Shown one piece after another: positions 33,153 to 41,477 of a stretch of 41,477 bases of DNA. Every line of letters begins with the position of its first letter. The first letter of the stretch is position 1. Source of the DNA: Nocardia sp. CNY236 (GTDB lineage Bacteria; Actinomycetota; Actinomycetes; Mycobacteriales; Mycobacteriaceae). The notes under the pieces are model-generated. The model was not told the origin of the DNA. It did no database searches and saw only the letters and a list, made by a program, of their open reading frames with translations. Both the position numbers and the translations under genes were made by a program. The stretch lies in NCBI RefSeq assembly GCF_000482385.1, contig NZ_KI519395.1, forward strand, positions 1-41,477. Direction: 5' to 3'.

Positions 33153-33321
33153 CACCGCGCTCGTCGCGTCGAATGCCGCGCGTGTCGGCCCGAACGCGCA
33201 GCAAGATCGCGGTCCGGACCGAATGAAGTACCGCGGCAGGCGGGCGGTTCCCGGCGTGCGGTCGTGTCCGGGCAGGGGAGGCGGACTCGGCCCGGTCGCC
33301 GCCGCGCCGCCGCGAGCCCAC

Positions 33322-33327
33322 TAGGCT
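33322..33327 (+). promoter_or_regulatory. -10 box of ndk, leaderless arrangement
   Basis: TAGGCT followed by seven bases and the GTG start of ndk. Confidence 0.55.
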
Positions 33328-33334
33328 GTGCGCC

Positions 33335-33751
33335 GTGACTGAACAGACGTTGGTACTCATCAAGCCGGACGGTGTGGCCCGCGGCCTCGTCGGCGAGGTG
33401 CTGGCACGCATCGAGCGCAAAGGCCTGAAGATCGTGGCCCTCGAGCTGAAGCACGTGTCGCGGGAGCTGGCCGAAGCCCACTACGCCGAACATGCCGACA
33501 AGCCGTTCTTTCCTTCGTTGATCGAGTTCATCACTTCGGCTCCGGTCGTGGCTGCCATAGTGGAGGGGCCACGCGCCATCTCAGCGTTCCGACAGATCGC
33601 CGGTGGTACCGATCCGGTCGAGAAGGCAGTGCCCGGAAGCATTCGCGGAGACTTCGCTCTGCAGACACAGGAGAACCTGGTTCACGGGTCCGACTCGCCG
33701 GAGTCGGCCAAGCGTGAGATCGTCCTCTGGTTCCCGGAGCTGCCGGCCTGA
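33335..33751 (+). CDS. ndk: Nucleoside diphosphate kinase
   Basis: A 138-residue enzyme that transfers phosphate from ATP to nucleoside diphosphates via a phospho-His. TLVLIKPDGVARGLVG at the start, the Kpn loop region, and the active-site His 117 in NLVHGSDSPESA are all intact. Length is typical. GTG 33335 starts TEQTLVLIK, and a -10 box just upstream suggests its own promoter although it sits in the valS-rne block. Confidence 0.98.
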   Translation: MTEQTLVLIKPDGVARGLVGEVLARIERKGLKIVALELKHVSRELAEAHYAEHADKPFFPSLIEFITSAPVVAAIVEGPRAISAFRQIAGGTDPVEKAVPGSIRGDFALQTQENLVHGSDSPESAKREIVLWFPELPA

Positions 33752-33761
33752 CCGGCGGTCG

Positions 33762-33800
33762 GCCCAGCGCCGGCACGGGTCACGGCGCTTCGGGCTGGGC
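33762..33800 (+). terminator. Possible terminator after ndk
   Basis: GCCCAG/CTGGGC and CGCCG/CGGCG pair in two steps around a 10-base loop, 10 bases after the ndk stop. Stem interrupted; no U tract. Confidence 0.4.
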
Positions 33801-34207
33801 GGAGTCGAGCGCCGATCGCGGACGCCCGGCGCGCGGTGTGGGATACTGACAGCGGCTGCTCCCGACGCAGACCGTTCGTTCACATGTGTGGGCGGGATGT
33901 GTCGAGCGCAGTCGGGTGACGTCGTGATTCGATGCCGATCATCGCTGCCATGAGCAAAAGGCCTGTTCACTGAGCTCATTTGTTCGGAAGGGCACGCTGG
34001 ATGAGCGCTCGAATCGCGGAGTTCAGCCATACAGCCAGGCGCCGCGTGACCAGTTAGCCCGAACGGCGATCGACCGAGGAGACAACCGGGCACGCGGGGC
34101 GAGACACTTGACTTTGCGCCCACCGGGCGTGAGTCCGACCGATAGCGCCCCCGCGTCGGCCGCGTTTCTCTCTTCGAGGGACGCGCCCGGGGGCCCGAGG
34201 AGACTTC
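33801..34207 (+). other. Long leader region of the RNase E/G gene
   Basis: About 400 bases without a gene. TTGACT at 34108-34113 is a possible -35 box, but no good -10 follows it. GAGGAG sits just before the GTG start. RNase E genes in other bacteria are autoregulated through long leaders; whether that holds here cannot be told. Confidence 0.4.
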
Positions 34208-37200
34208 GTGGCCGATCAAGCGCCGCTGGAAACAACATCACAGGATGCCGAGCAGTTGCCGGAGCGAATCCGGGTTCACGCACTTGCCAAGATGCTGGGG
34301 GTCACGAGCAAGCGCATCCTGGCCGAACTGACCGTGTTGGGGGCAGAAGCGCGCAGCGCCCAATCCAACGTCGAGCGCGCGGTCGCGGAGTCGGTCCGCG
34401 ACGCGCTGACTGCGGTCGAGGCACCCGTGCCGGCCGCGCAGTCTGTGGGAGGAAAGCCGGACGCGCAGCCCGTGGCGGGAAAGGAGGGCTCGTCCGGCCG
34501 AGCGAGTGCGGACGACCCTGTGGGTGGGACGACCCCGCCCCCGGCCCCCGCCGCTCCCGAGACGGCGCTGCCGTCCGCCGCCGGTGTCGACGCGGGTATG
34601 CCGGCTGCCGCTGGGATCGAGACGAACCAGCCGGCTACCGCCGGTGCCGAGGCAGATCTGTCGGTCGCTGCCGAGACAGCGTTGCCGGCGGCTCCGGTTG
34701 CCGTGGAGCACGAACCGCTTCTCGGGACCGAACAATCGGATGCGCCATCGGAGGCCGCGTCGTTCACCGGGGCGGGTGTCATCTTCTCGGCGGCGGATGC
34801 GTCGAGTGCCGGACAGCGGACGCCGCCCGGACCTTCGGCGCAGTTGTTCACCCATTCGGCTCAGCCCGACCCGGTTCCGGTCGGTGCCGAAGTGTTCGAA
34901 TCCGCCGCAGTGGTGCAGGCGCCGCTGTTCCTGCCGCCGGATGCGGCGGCGGCCGAGCAGGAGCGTCGTCAGCGTCGTGCCGAACGTGAGGCCCGGCGCG
35001 TCGAAGAGCCCTCGCCAGAGCAGGACGACGAGGACGGCGACGTTCCCGACGGCGACGTTACCGAGGACGTGCGCGAGTCGGCCGGCCAGCACGGTGACGT
35101 CGACGGACAACCGCGCCGCCGCCGCCGCGGGCGTCGTGGTCGTGGTCGTGGTCGGGGCGAACAGTCCGCCGACATCGACGGTGGCAGCGAAGAGTCCGAG
35201 GACGAGACCGACGACCAGCCGACGCCAGCGGTCGAGGAGTCCGCCGACACCGCGGATCCCGGCGAGCCGACCGGGGCCGACGCCGCCGAGGGCGACGGTG
35301 CGCCGGATGGCCCGAGCCGTCGGCGCCGTCGGCGCCGTCGGCGCAAGGTGGCCGGCGAAACCGGCGAGAACGACTCTGCCGAGGACGATCCGCCCAACAC
35401 CGTCGTGCACGAGCGTGAGCCGCGCAACAAGAGCCGCGGTCGGGCCGCGGTCGACGAGGTCCAAGGTATTACGGGTTCGACCCGGTTGGAGGCGAAGCGG
35501 CAGCGGCGTCGCGACGGTCGCGAGGCCGGACGCCGACGTCCGCCGATTCTGACCGAGTCGGAGTTCCTGGCGCGCCGCGAGGCGGTAGACCGGGTCATGG
35601 TCGTGCGGGAGAAGTCCTTCGCCGATCAGCCCACGGCCACACAGGTTGCCGTGCTCGAAGACAAGGTCTTGGTCGAGCATTTCGTCACCAACACCGGCTC
35701 CGCGTCCATGGTCGGCAATATCTATCTGGGCAAGGTGCAGAATGTCCTGCCCAGCATGGAGGCGGCCTTCGTCGACATCGGGCGCGGACGCAACGGAGTG
35801 CTGTACGCCGGTGAGGTGAACTGGGAAGCCGCCGGACTCGGCGGCAAGGAACGCAAGATCGAGCAAGCTCTCAAACCCGGAGACCAGGTGCTGGTCCAGG
35901 TGAGCAAGGACCCGGTCGGCCACAAGGGCGCTCGTCTGACCACTCAGATCAGCTTGGCGGGGCGCTTCTTGGTCTATGTACCCGGTGGCACTTCCACGGG
36001 GATCAGTCGCAAGCTGCCCGACAACGAGCGCAAGCGGTTGAAGGAGATCTTGCGCGACATCGTGCCCGCCGACGCCGGCGTGATCATCCGCACTGCATCC
36101 GAAGGGGTCAGCGCCACCGAGCTGGCTCGGGACGTGGAACGCTTGCAGGCGACATGGCGCACGATCCACGAGCAGGCGGCTACCGACAGCAGCGCGCCGA
36201 CAACGCTGTACGAGGAGCCCGACTTGTTGGTCAAGGTCATCCGGGACCTGTTCAACGAGGACTTCTCCAAGCTGGTCATCGAGGGTCGTCGCGCCTGGGG
36301 CACGGTGGAGAAATACATCGGTACGGTCGCACCGGACCTCCTGGCCAGAGTCGCTCGCCATGAGAACGACGACGTCGATGTGTTCGAGACCTACCGGATC
36401 GATGAACAGTTGGCCAAGGCCATGGATCGCAAAGTGTGGCTGCCGTCGGGCGGAACCCTGGTGATCGACCGCACCGAGGCCATGACCGTGATCGATGTGA
36501 ACACCGGCAAGTTCACCGGCTCCGGCGGCGGCAACTTGGAGGAGACGGTCACCAGGAACAACCTGGAGGCGGCCGAGGAGATCGTGCGCCAGATGCGGTT
36601 GCGTGATATCGGCGGCATGATCGTTGTCGACTTCATCGACATGGTGCTGGAGTCCAACCGTGATCTGGTGCTTCGCCGTTTGACCGAGTCGCTGGGTCGT
36701 GACCGCACGCGCCATCAAGTGTCCGAGGTCACCTCGCTGGGTCTGGTTCAGATGACCCGCAAGAAACTCGGTACCGGCTTGGTCGAAGCCTTCTCCACCA
36801 CCTGTGAGCACTGTCACGGTCGGGGCATCGTCGTGCACACTCGTCCCGTGGAGTCCGGTGCAGACGACGAAAGCACCGGACGTGCTCGCGAGGGTGGTTC
36901 GCGGCGGCGGCGCGGCCGAGACCGCGGCGCCCTCGCGCAGAGTCAGGCGGCGAATGGGTCCGGCGCCACGATCGACCGCACCGACGAGGACGCAGCTGCC
37001 AAACGCGCGCACCCGGTCGCGTTGGCCATGGCGGCACACCAGTCCGAGGAGACCGATCAGGAATCCGAATCCGCCGACGAGATCCGTGAAGCCGCGACCA
37101 CAACGGACGCCCCGGCGCCCGATGGTGCCGGTGACTCGGACATGGGCGAGTCCGCCGGTCGAGACGAGGCCGTTCGGGTCGTCGAGGAAGGCGAGGTCAG

Positions 37201-37567
37201 CGTCGCCGCGGCCGGTACGACCGAGGTGTCGCTGCGGGCCGAGGAATCGCACAGCGGTGTCACCGAGCAGGTGGTAGAACCAGAACCCGGGTCGACCCAC
37301 CAGCCCGCGGGCGCCGGTCCAGGCTCCTCGGCGCCCAGTCGGAGTGCGCCGGCACCACACGCTCGTCGGCGCAGAGCGGCGCGCTCGGCCGCGGCGCCCG
37401 CCATGGACAGTTCGGGAGCGGTATTCGTGCTACCCACAGGGGAGCAACCGCCCGGTGGGCGCGTCGACTACCACCACGTGGACGTCGCAGAGGTGCCTCC
37501 GCGCACTCGCCAACCACGGCGCGCGGTCGGTCGTCCCGCCGGCGCGCCGGAGACCACCGCGCACTGA
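34208..37567 (+). CDS. rne: Ribonuclease E/G
   Basis: A 1119-residue endoribonuclease, central to mRNA decay and rRNA processing. The N-terminus (residues 20-65, RIRVHALAKMLGVTSKRILAE) resembles the IF2_N domain. A long Ala/Pro and acidic linker contains Arg blocks (RRRRRGRRGRGRGRG, and ten consecutive Arg near 377). The catalytic core starts near 450 with the S1 region (GNIYLGKVQNVLPSMEAAFVD). The metal-binding residues are Asp 763 (IDVNTGKF) and Asp 808 (VVDFIDM), and the Zn-link is C866-x-x-C869 (CEHC). Spacing agrees with E. coli RNase E (303, 346, 404, 407). A disordered C-terminal tail follows. GTG 34208 follows GAGGAG. The long N-terminal extension is typical of actinobacteria. Confidence 0.97.
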   Translation: MADQAPLETTSQDAEQLPERIRVHALAKMLGVTSKRILAELTVLGAEARSAQSNVERAVAESVRDALTAVEAPVPAAQSVGGKPDAQPVAGKEGSSGRASADDPVGGTTPPPAPAAPETALPSAAGVDAGMPAAAGIETNQPATAGAEADLSVAAETALPAAPVAVEHEPLLGTEQSDAPSEAASFTGAGVIFSAADASSAGQRTPPGPSAQLFTHSAQPDPVPVGAEVFESAAVVQAPLFLPPDAAAAEQERRQRRAEREARRVEEPSPEQDDEDGDVPDGDVTEDVRESAGQHGDVDGQPRRRRRGRRGRGRGRGEQSADIDGGSEESEDETDDQPTPAVEESADTADPGEPTGADAAEGDGAPDGPSRRRRRRRRRKVAGETGENDSAEDDPPNTVVHEREPRNKSRGRAAVDEVQGITGSTRLEAKRQRRRDGREAGRRRPPILTESEFLARREAVDRVMVVREKSFADQPTATQVAVLEDKVLVEHFVTNTGSASMVGNIYLGKVQNVLPSMEAAFVDIGRGRNGVLYAGEVNWEAAGLGGKERKIEQALKPGDQVLVQVSKDPVGHKGARLTTQISLAGRFLVYVPGGTSTGISRKLPDNERKRLKEILRDIVPADAGVIIRTASEGVSATELARDVERLQATWRTIHEQAATDSSAPTTLYEEPDLLVKVIRDLFNEDFSKLVIEGRRAWGTVEKYIGTVAPDLLARVARHENDDVDVFETYRIDEQLAKAMDRKVWLPSGGTLVIDRTEAMTVIDVNTGKFTGSGGGNLEETVTRNNLEAAEEIVRQMRLRDIGGMIVVDFIDMVLESNRDLVLRRLTESLGRDRTRHQVSEVTSLGLVQMTRKKLGTGLVEAFSTTCEHCHGRGIVVHTRPVESGADDESTGRAREGGSRRRRGRDRGALAQSQAANGSGATIDRTDEDAAAKRAHPVALAMAAHQSEETDQESESADEIREAATTTDAPAPDGAGDSDMGESAGRDEAVRVVEEGEVSVAAAGTTEVSLRAEESHSGVTEQVVEPEPGSTHQPAGAGPGSSAPSRSAPAPHARRRRAARSAAAPAMDSSGAVFVLPTGEQPPGGRVDYHHVDVAEVPPRTRQPRRAVGRPAGAPETTAH

Positions 37568-37576
37568 CCCGACGTT

Positions 37577-37618
37577 CCCTGTGCGGCTACCTCGGATTCC
37601 GGGTGTAGCCGCACAGGG
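37577..37618 (+). terminator. Terminator hairpin after rne
   Basis: CCCTGTGCGGCTAC and GTAGCCGCACAGGG form a perfect 14-bp stem with a 14-base loop, 10 bases after the rne stop. No U tract follows. The strongest hairpin in the window. Confidence 0.8.
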
Positions 37619-37661
37619 CGCACATCGTCGGATGCGCGGTATGGCGAGATCTACCAGCGGT

Positions 37662-37691
37662 TTGGTTGTGGCGGTGGCCGTCCTGTAATCT
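37662..37691 (+). promoter_or_regulatory. Predicted promoter of rplU-rpmA
   Basis: TTGGTT (37662-37667), an 18-base spacer and TAATCT (37686-37691). Transcription should start near 37698, leaving a leader of about 185 bases before rplU. It follows the rne terminator, so this operon is separately driven. Confidence 0.6.
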
Positions 37692-37883
37692 TGGACAGTC
37701 GCTGCCCGATGGCAACATGGTTTGTCTTCGTGGCCCGGTTCTCGACAGCTCGACCAGGAGCCATCAGGTGCCGAGGAGGCGGCAGTTACCAGACCAGTCG
37801 TGTGGCGGCGTCCGGTGCATCTGCCCGGAAGAGCTGTCGCGTGAACGAGTGCCGAGCACTACAGGAAGAAGGGCAGCCGACCG
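37692..37883 (+). other. rplU 5' leader
   Basis: About 190 bases transcribed before rplU if the predicted promoter is right. Firmicutes have L21 leader RNAs, but I could not match that structure here. Several GAGG/AGGAG runs and short ATG frames occur; none looks like a real gene. Confidence 0.4.
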
Positions 37884-38195
37884 ATGGCAACGTACGCGAT
37901 CGTCAAGACCGGCGGAAAGCAGTACAAGGTCGCGGTCGGTGACCTGGTGAAGGTCGAGAAGATCGAGGGTGCACCGGGTACCGCTGTGGCGTTGGATCCG
38001 GTCCTCGTGGTCGACGGCGCGCAGTTGACCACCGATCCCACGAAGCTGGCCACGGTCTCCGTGGCCGCTGAGGTGGTCGAGCAGACCAAGGGTCCGAAGA
38101 TCCGCATCCACAAGTTCAAGAACAAGACCGGCTACCACAAGCGTCAAGGGCACCGTCAGCCGCTGACGGTTCTGAAGGTCACCGGCATCCAGTAA
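37884..38195 (+). CDS. rplU: 50S ribosomal protein L21
   Basis: 103 residues of the large-subunit protein that contacts 23S rRNA with L20. ATYAIVKTGGKQYKV at the start and KIRIHKFKNKTGYHKRQGHRQ near the end are family signatures. ATG 37884 follows GGAAGAAGG. First gene of the rplU-rpmA pair, 22 bases before rpmA. Confidence 0.98.
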   Translation: MATYAIVKTGGKQYKVAVGDLVKVEKIEGAPGTAVALDPVLVVDGAQLTTDPTKLATVSVAAEVVEQTKGPKIRIHKFKNKTGYHKRQGHRQPLTVLKVTGIQ

Positions 38196-38217
38196 GACAC
38201 ACCGAGGAGAACCAGCC

Positions 38218-38484
38218 ATGGCACACAAGAAGGGTGCATCCAGCTCCCGGAACGGACGCGATTCCGCCGCCAAGCGGCTCGGTGTCAAGCGCTTCGGCGG
38301 CCAGACGGTCAAGGCGGGCGAGATTCTGGTCCGTCAGCGTGGCACCCACTTTCACCCGGGGGCCAATGTCGGGCGTGGTGGCGACGACACTCTGTTCGCC
38401 CTCGCAGCGGGAGCCGTCGAGTTCGGCTCCAAGCGTGGACGCAAGACCGTGAACATTGTCGTTCCGGAGCCGGCGCAGGCCTGA
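38218..38484 (+). CDS. rpmA: 50S ribosomal protein L27
   Basis: 88 residues, with the start MAHKKGASSSRNGRDS and the block RLGVKRFGGQTVKAGEILVRQRGTHFHPG typical of L27, whose N-terminus reaches the peptidyl transferase centre. There is no Firmicutes-type N-terminal extension needing cleavage. ATG 38218 follows GAGGAG with a 7-base spacer. Confidence 0.98.
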   Translation: MAHKKGASSSRNGRDSAAKRLGVKRFGGQTVKAGEILVRQRGTHFHPGANVGRGGDDTLFALAAGAVEFGSKRGRKTVNIVVPEPAQA

Positions 38485-38511
38485 CCGCCCAGCCACTTTC
38501 GGATACCAGCG

Positions 38512-38544
38512 AACGGGTCAGGGTCGCGAAACCCTGGCCCGTTT
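38512..38544 (+). terminator. Terminator between rpmA and obg
   Basis: AACGGGTCAGGGT and ACCCTGGCCCGTT pair over 13 bp with one G-T pair and a short loop, followed by TTTCG. The T run makes it a good intrinsic terminator, or an attenuator in front of obg. Confidence 0.75.
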
Positions 38545-38602
38545 TCGCGTTGCCGAACAGCCGCCACGAATACGACCGGCCCAGAGGAGGATGATTCGGC
38601 GT

Positions 38603-40057
38603 ATGTCCAAGTTCATCGACCGAGTCGTGCTGCACGTGCGGGCGGGTAATGGTGGCCACGGGTGCGCCTCGGTCCATCGGGAAAAGTTCAAGCCACTGGG
38701 TGGACCCGACGGCGGCAATGGCGGCAATGGCGGCAACGTAATCCTCGAGGTCGATTCCAATGTGCACACCCTGCTGGATTTTCATTTCCACCCACATGCC
38801 AAGGCAGGCAACGGCAAGCCGGGAGAGGGCGGGAACCGTGATGGCAAGCAGGGTGGCGATCTCGTCTTGAAGGTGCCCGACGGCACGATGGTGCTCGACG
38901 CCGAGGGGTCGGTGCTCATCGACCTGGTCGGTGTCGGCAACCGCTTCGTTGTCGCGCGTGGTGGGCGTGGCGGCCTGGGCAATGCCGCATTGGCGTCGAA
39001 GGCGCGCAAGGCTCCGGGTTTCGCGCTACTCGGGGCGGACGGCGACGAGCTGGACCTGGTGCTGGAACTGAAGTCCGTCGCCGATGTCGGACTCGTCGGC
39101 TTTCCCTCGGCAGGAAAATCGTCGCTGATATCGGTGTTGTCGGCGGCGAAGCCGAAGATCGCCGACTATCCGTTCACCACCTTGGTGCCCAATCTCGGTG
39201 TCGTCGCCAGCGGTGACACCACATTCACGGTTGCGGATGTGCCCGGATTGATTCCGGGAGCGAGCACGGGTCGCGGATTGGGCCTGGATTTTCTGCGACA
39301 CCTGGAGCGCTGTGCGGTGCTTGCACATGTGGTGGACTGCGCCACCTTGGAGCCGGGGCGCGATCCGATATCCGATGTGGATGCACTCGAAGCCGAACTC
39401 GCCGCCTATGCGGTAGCGCTGCGCGCCGACGCCGGTCTCGGTGATCTGGCCACCCGGCCGCGGGTGGTGATCTTGAACAAGATCGACGTGCCAGACGCCG
39501 CCGAACTGGCCGACATGGTGACCTCGGAATTCACCGAGCGTGGGTGGCCGGTGTTCGCGATATCGACCGTGAGCCGGGCCGGGCTGCGCCCCTTGACTTT
39601 CGCACTCGCCGACCTGGTGCACCGATACCGGAACGCGCACCCGAAGGCGGCGCCCGCGCGGCCGGTCATCCGTCCGATCGCCGTGGACGAGAGCGGATTC
39701 GGTGTGTTTGCCGACCCACAGGAGCCAGGTGGCTTTCTCGTGCGCGGCGCCCGGCCCGAGCGTTGGGTGCGGCAGACGCAGTTCGACAACGACGAGGCGG
39801 TGGGTTACTTGGCAGACCGTCTGGCGCGTCTGGGGGTCGAGGAGGAATTGATGCGGCTCGGTGCCCAACCCGGAGCGCCGGTGACCATCGGCGATGTGAC
39901 CTTCGAGTGGGAACCACAGATCTCGGCCGGCGTCGATCCGGTGCCCACCGCCCGGGGCACCGATGTGCGCTTGGAGCAGTCGAATCGGGTGTCTGCGGCG
40001 GAGCGGAAGCACGCATCCCGAGCACGGCGTGGGCTGCTCCGGGAGGACGAGGAGTAG
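38603..40057 (+). CDS. obg: GTPase Obg/CgtA
   Basis: A 484-residue GTPase needed for 50S assembly and stress control. The N-terminal Obg fold is Gly-rich (GGPDGGNGGNGG at 33-44), the G1 P-loop is GFPSAGKSS (166-174), G3 is DVPGLIPGA, and G4 is NKID. The C-terminal OCT domain (from about 350: PIAVDESGFGVFADPQEPGGFLVRG) has an extra basic tail ending RRGLLREDEE. ATG 38603 gives MSKFIDRVVLHV; GAGGAGG sits just upstream. Confidence 0.97.
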   Translation: MSKFIDRVVLHVRAGNGGHGCASVHREKFKPLGGPDGGNGGNGGNVILEVDSNVHTLLDFHFHPHAKAGNGKPGEGGNRDGKQGGDLVLKVPDGTMVLDAEGSVLIDLVGVGNRFVVARGGRGGLGNAALASKARKAPGFALLGADGDELDLVLELKSVADVGLVGFPSAGKSSLISVLSAAKPKIADYPFTTLVPNLGVVASGDTTFTVADVPGLIPGASTGRGLGLDFLRHLERCAVLAHVVDCATLEPGRDPISDVDALEAELAAYAVALRADAGLGDLATRPRVVILNKIDVPDAAELADMVTSEFTERGWPVFAISTVSRAGLRPLTFALADLVHRYRNAHPKAAPARPVIRPIAVDESGFGVFADPQEPGGFLVRGARPERWVRQTQFDNDEAVGYLADRLARLGVEEELMRLGAQPGAPVTIGDVTFEWEPQISAGVDPVPTARGTDVRLEQSNRVSAAERKHASRARRGLLREDEE

Positions 40058-40163
40058 ACCGTGGTGGGCGGGCGGGTATCCACGTCGTCGCGGTACCTCC
40101 GCGGCGCGGCCGGGTGCGCCTACCGCGGATCGACTGTGGGCATCGAATCTGCCTCGGCTGCCG

Positions 40164-40169
40164 TAGGAT
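40164..40169 (+). promoter_or_regulatory. -10 box of proB
   Basis: TAGGAT 29 bases upstream of the proB ATG, giving a leader of about 22 bases that includes GAGGG. Confidence 0.45.
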
Positions 40170-40197
40170 CGTCCGTGGTGCAGGGGGTCCGAGGGAC

Positions 40198-41340
40198 ATG
40201 CAGGTGAGTTCGACTACTGCTGGGGCGAATGCGTCCGGCCCGAGCGTCGCTCGGCAGGCGATTTCCTCGGCGCGGCGAGTCGTGGTGAAGATCGGCTCGT
40301 CCGCATTGACCAGCCTGGAGGGTGGGCTGGACACCGCGCGGCTGGATCGGCTCGCCGACGCGGTGGAGGCGCGGATGCGCGTGGGGTCGGATGTGGTCGT
40401 GGTGTCTTCGGGGGCGATCGGTGCGGGCATCGCACCGCTCGGACTGAACAGCCGCCCGCGCGATCTGGCCACCAAGCAGGCTGCTGCGAGCGTCGGTCAG
40501 ATGGCGCTCGCCCATGCGTGGGGGACATCGTTCGCGCGGTATGGACGCACGGTCGGGCAGGTGTTGTTGAGCGCCGACGACTTCGCCCGCCGCGAACATC
40601 ACCGCAATGCCCAGCGAACCTTGGACCGCCTGCGGGCGCTCGGCGCCGTCGCCGTGGTGAACGAAAACGATACCGTCGCAACGGAAGAGATCCGATTCGG
40701 CGACAACGACCGGCTCGCCGCGCTGGTTGCGCATCTGGTCGGTGCCGACGCCCTCGTGCTGCTGTCGGATGTCGATGGCCTCTACGATGGCGACCCGCGA
40801 CGGGGTGCGGCCACCTTCATTTCCGAGGTCACCAGCAACGCGGACTTGGACGGTGTGATCGCCGGCAGTGGTGGTGCACTCGGCACCGGTGGCATGGCGT
40901 CCAAACTATCCGCGGCCAGACTCGCGGCCGACGCAGGCGTACCGGTCCTGCTGGCTGCCGCGGCCTCGGCCGCCACCGCACTGACCAGCGGCACAGTGGG
41001 AACCGCGTTCGCTGCGCGCCCGGTGCGCTTGTCCGCCCGCAAGTTCTGGGTTCGGCACGCTGCTGACAGTCGCGGCGCGCTCCTACTCGACGACGGCGCC
41101 GTGCACGCTGTGGCGCACCGGCGCCGGTCCCTGCTTGCCGCGGGAATCATCGGTCTTCGAGGGCGCTTCCATGGCGGAGATGTGGTCGACCTGGTGGCGC
41201 CCGACGGACGGGTCATCGCCCGCGGCGTCGTCGAGTACGACAGCGCGGAGCTGGCGAGTGTTCTGGGCCGCTCCACCGCCGAGCTACCCGACTCGATGCG
41301 ACGTCCGGTTATTCACGCCGACGATCTGGTCAAGGTGTAG
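40198..41340 (+). CDS. proB: Glutamate 5-kinase
   Basis: A 380-residue enzyme for the first step of proline synthesis, phosphorylating glutamate. The amino-acid-kinase domain has RVVVKIGSSALTSLEGG (about 27-43), VVSSGAIGAGIAPLG, NENDTVATEEIRFGDNDRLAALVA and LLSDVDGLYDGDPR. A C-terminal PUA domain (from about 285) is present. The long form with PUA is the common feedback-inhibited type. ATG 40198 begins MQVSSTTAGANASG and is preceded by GAGGG. It follows obg as in M. tuberculosis. The last 137 bases of the window hold nothing recognisable. Confidence 0.97.
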   Translation: MQVSSTTAGANASGPSVARQAISSARRVVVKIGSSALTSLEGGLDTARLDRLADAVEARMRVGSDVVVVSSGAIGAGIAPLGLNSRPRDLATKQAAASVGQMALAHAWGTSFARYGRTVGQVLLSADDFARREHHRNAQRTLDRLRALGAVAVVNENDTVATEEIRFGDNDRLAALVAHLVGADALVLLSDVDGLYDGDPRRGAATFISEVTSNADLDGVIAGSGGALGTGGMASKLSAARLAADAGVPVLLAAAASAATALTSGTVGTAFAARPVRLSARKFWVRHAADSRGALLLDDGAVHAVAHRRRSLLAAGIIGLRGRFHGGDVVDLVAPDGRVIARGVVEYDSAELASVLGRSTAELPDSMRRPVIHADDLVKV

Positions 41341-41477
41341 GACACACACCGCGCAGACACCCGAGAACCTCAGGACGGGACCACACCCGGTTGGTTGGTG
41401 TTGGGCCGCTCGCTCTGGTTTCGCTCGGTTGGGCCGGTGACGCCGGGTTGGCCACCTGGGTCGGGGAGTGGGAGTTG

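Noticed and set aside
34238..37360. A 1040-codon open frame antisense to the RNase E gene
   Set aside because: Typical shadow frame of GC-rich DNA opposite a gene with clear catalytic motifs; no domain, low-complexity translation.

Overview
This is a high-GC actinobacterial chromosome segment, most likely from Nocardia or a close mycolic-acid-producing relative. From about 15 kb to the right end it carries gene blocks known from Mycobacterium tuberculosis: tig-clpP1-clpP2-clpX (Rv2462c-Rv2457c region), glpD1/TetR/flavoprotein/diacylglycerol kinase (Rv2249c-Rv2252) and valS-folC-DUF4233-ndk-rne-rplU-rpmA-obg-proB (Rv2448c-Rv2439c). Start codons are often GTG, and several genes have an actinobacterial -10 box 6-7 bases before the start codon, the pattern of leaderless transcripts. 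I saw no rRNA, tRNA or CRISPR array.

The left 8 kb is accessory and scarred. It holds the 5' two-thirds of a fatty-acyl-AMP ligase that leaves the window, pieces of IS630-type and IS5-type transposases, a YbaK-type tRNA-editing protein, a complete aspartyl-tRNA synthetase of a type resembling Rhizobiales rather than the usual actinobacterial enzyme, an ArsR-SRPBCC two-gene operon, a decayed arginyl-tRNA synthetase fragment, and an IS200/IS605-type remnant. In that remnant tnpA is frameshifted, and tnpB is cut off and joined tail to tail to a 3'-truncated zinc-type alcohol dehydrogenase gene.

From 8 to 15 kb lie a stand-alone PknG-type kinase, a MerR regulator, a small secreted protein, a phosphoketolase and an FKBP lipoprotein. 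From 15 to 20 kb is the trigger factor and Clp protease block. From 20 to 28 kb are a SnoaL-like protein, an mIHF-type nucleoid protein, a GNAT enzyme, the glycerol-phosphate/ether-lipid-like block with a palindrome between divergent genes, and a cupin-XRE regulator divergent from a thioredoxin-reductase-like flavoprotein, again with a strong palindrome in the shared promoter region. From 28.5 kb to the end is the core block for tRNA charging, folate, nucleotides, RNA decay, ribosome and proline.

The best leads for new biology are the atypical AspRS and its tRNA-related neighbours beside the acyl-AMP ligase, the orphan PknG, the two palindromic operators, and an 18-19 bp degenerate tandem repeat upstream of valS. 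No single previously undescribed system can be proven from the sequence alone.
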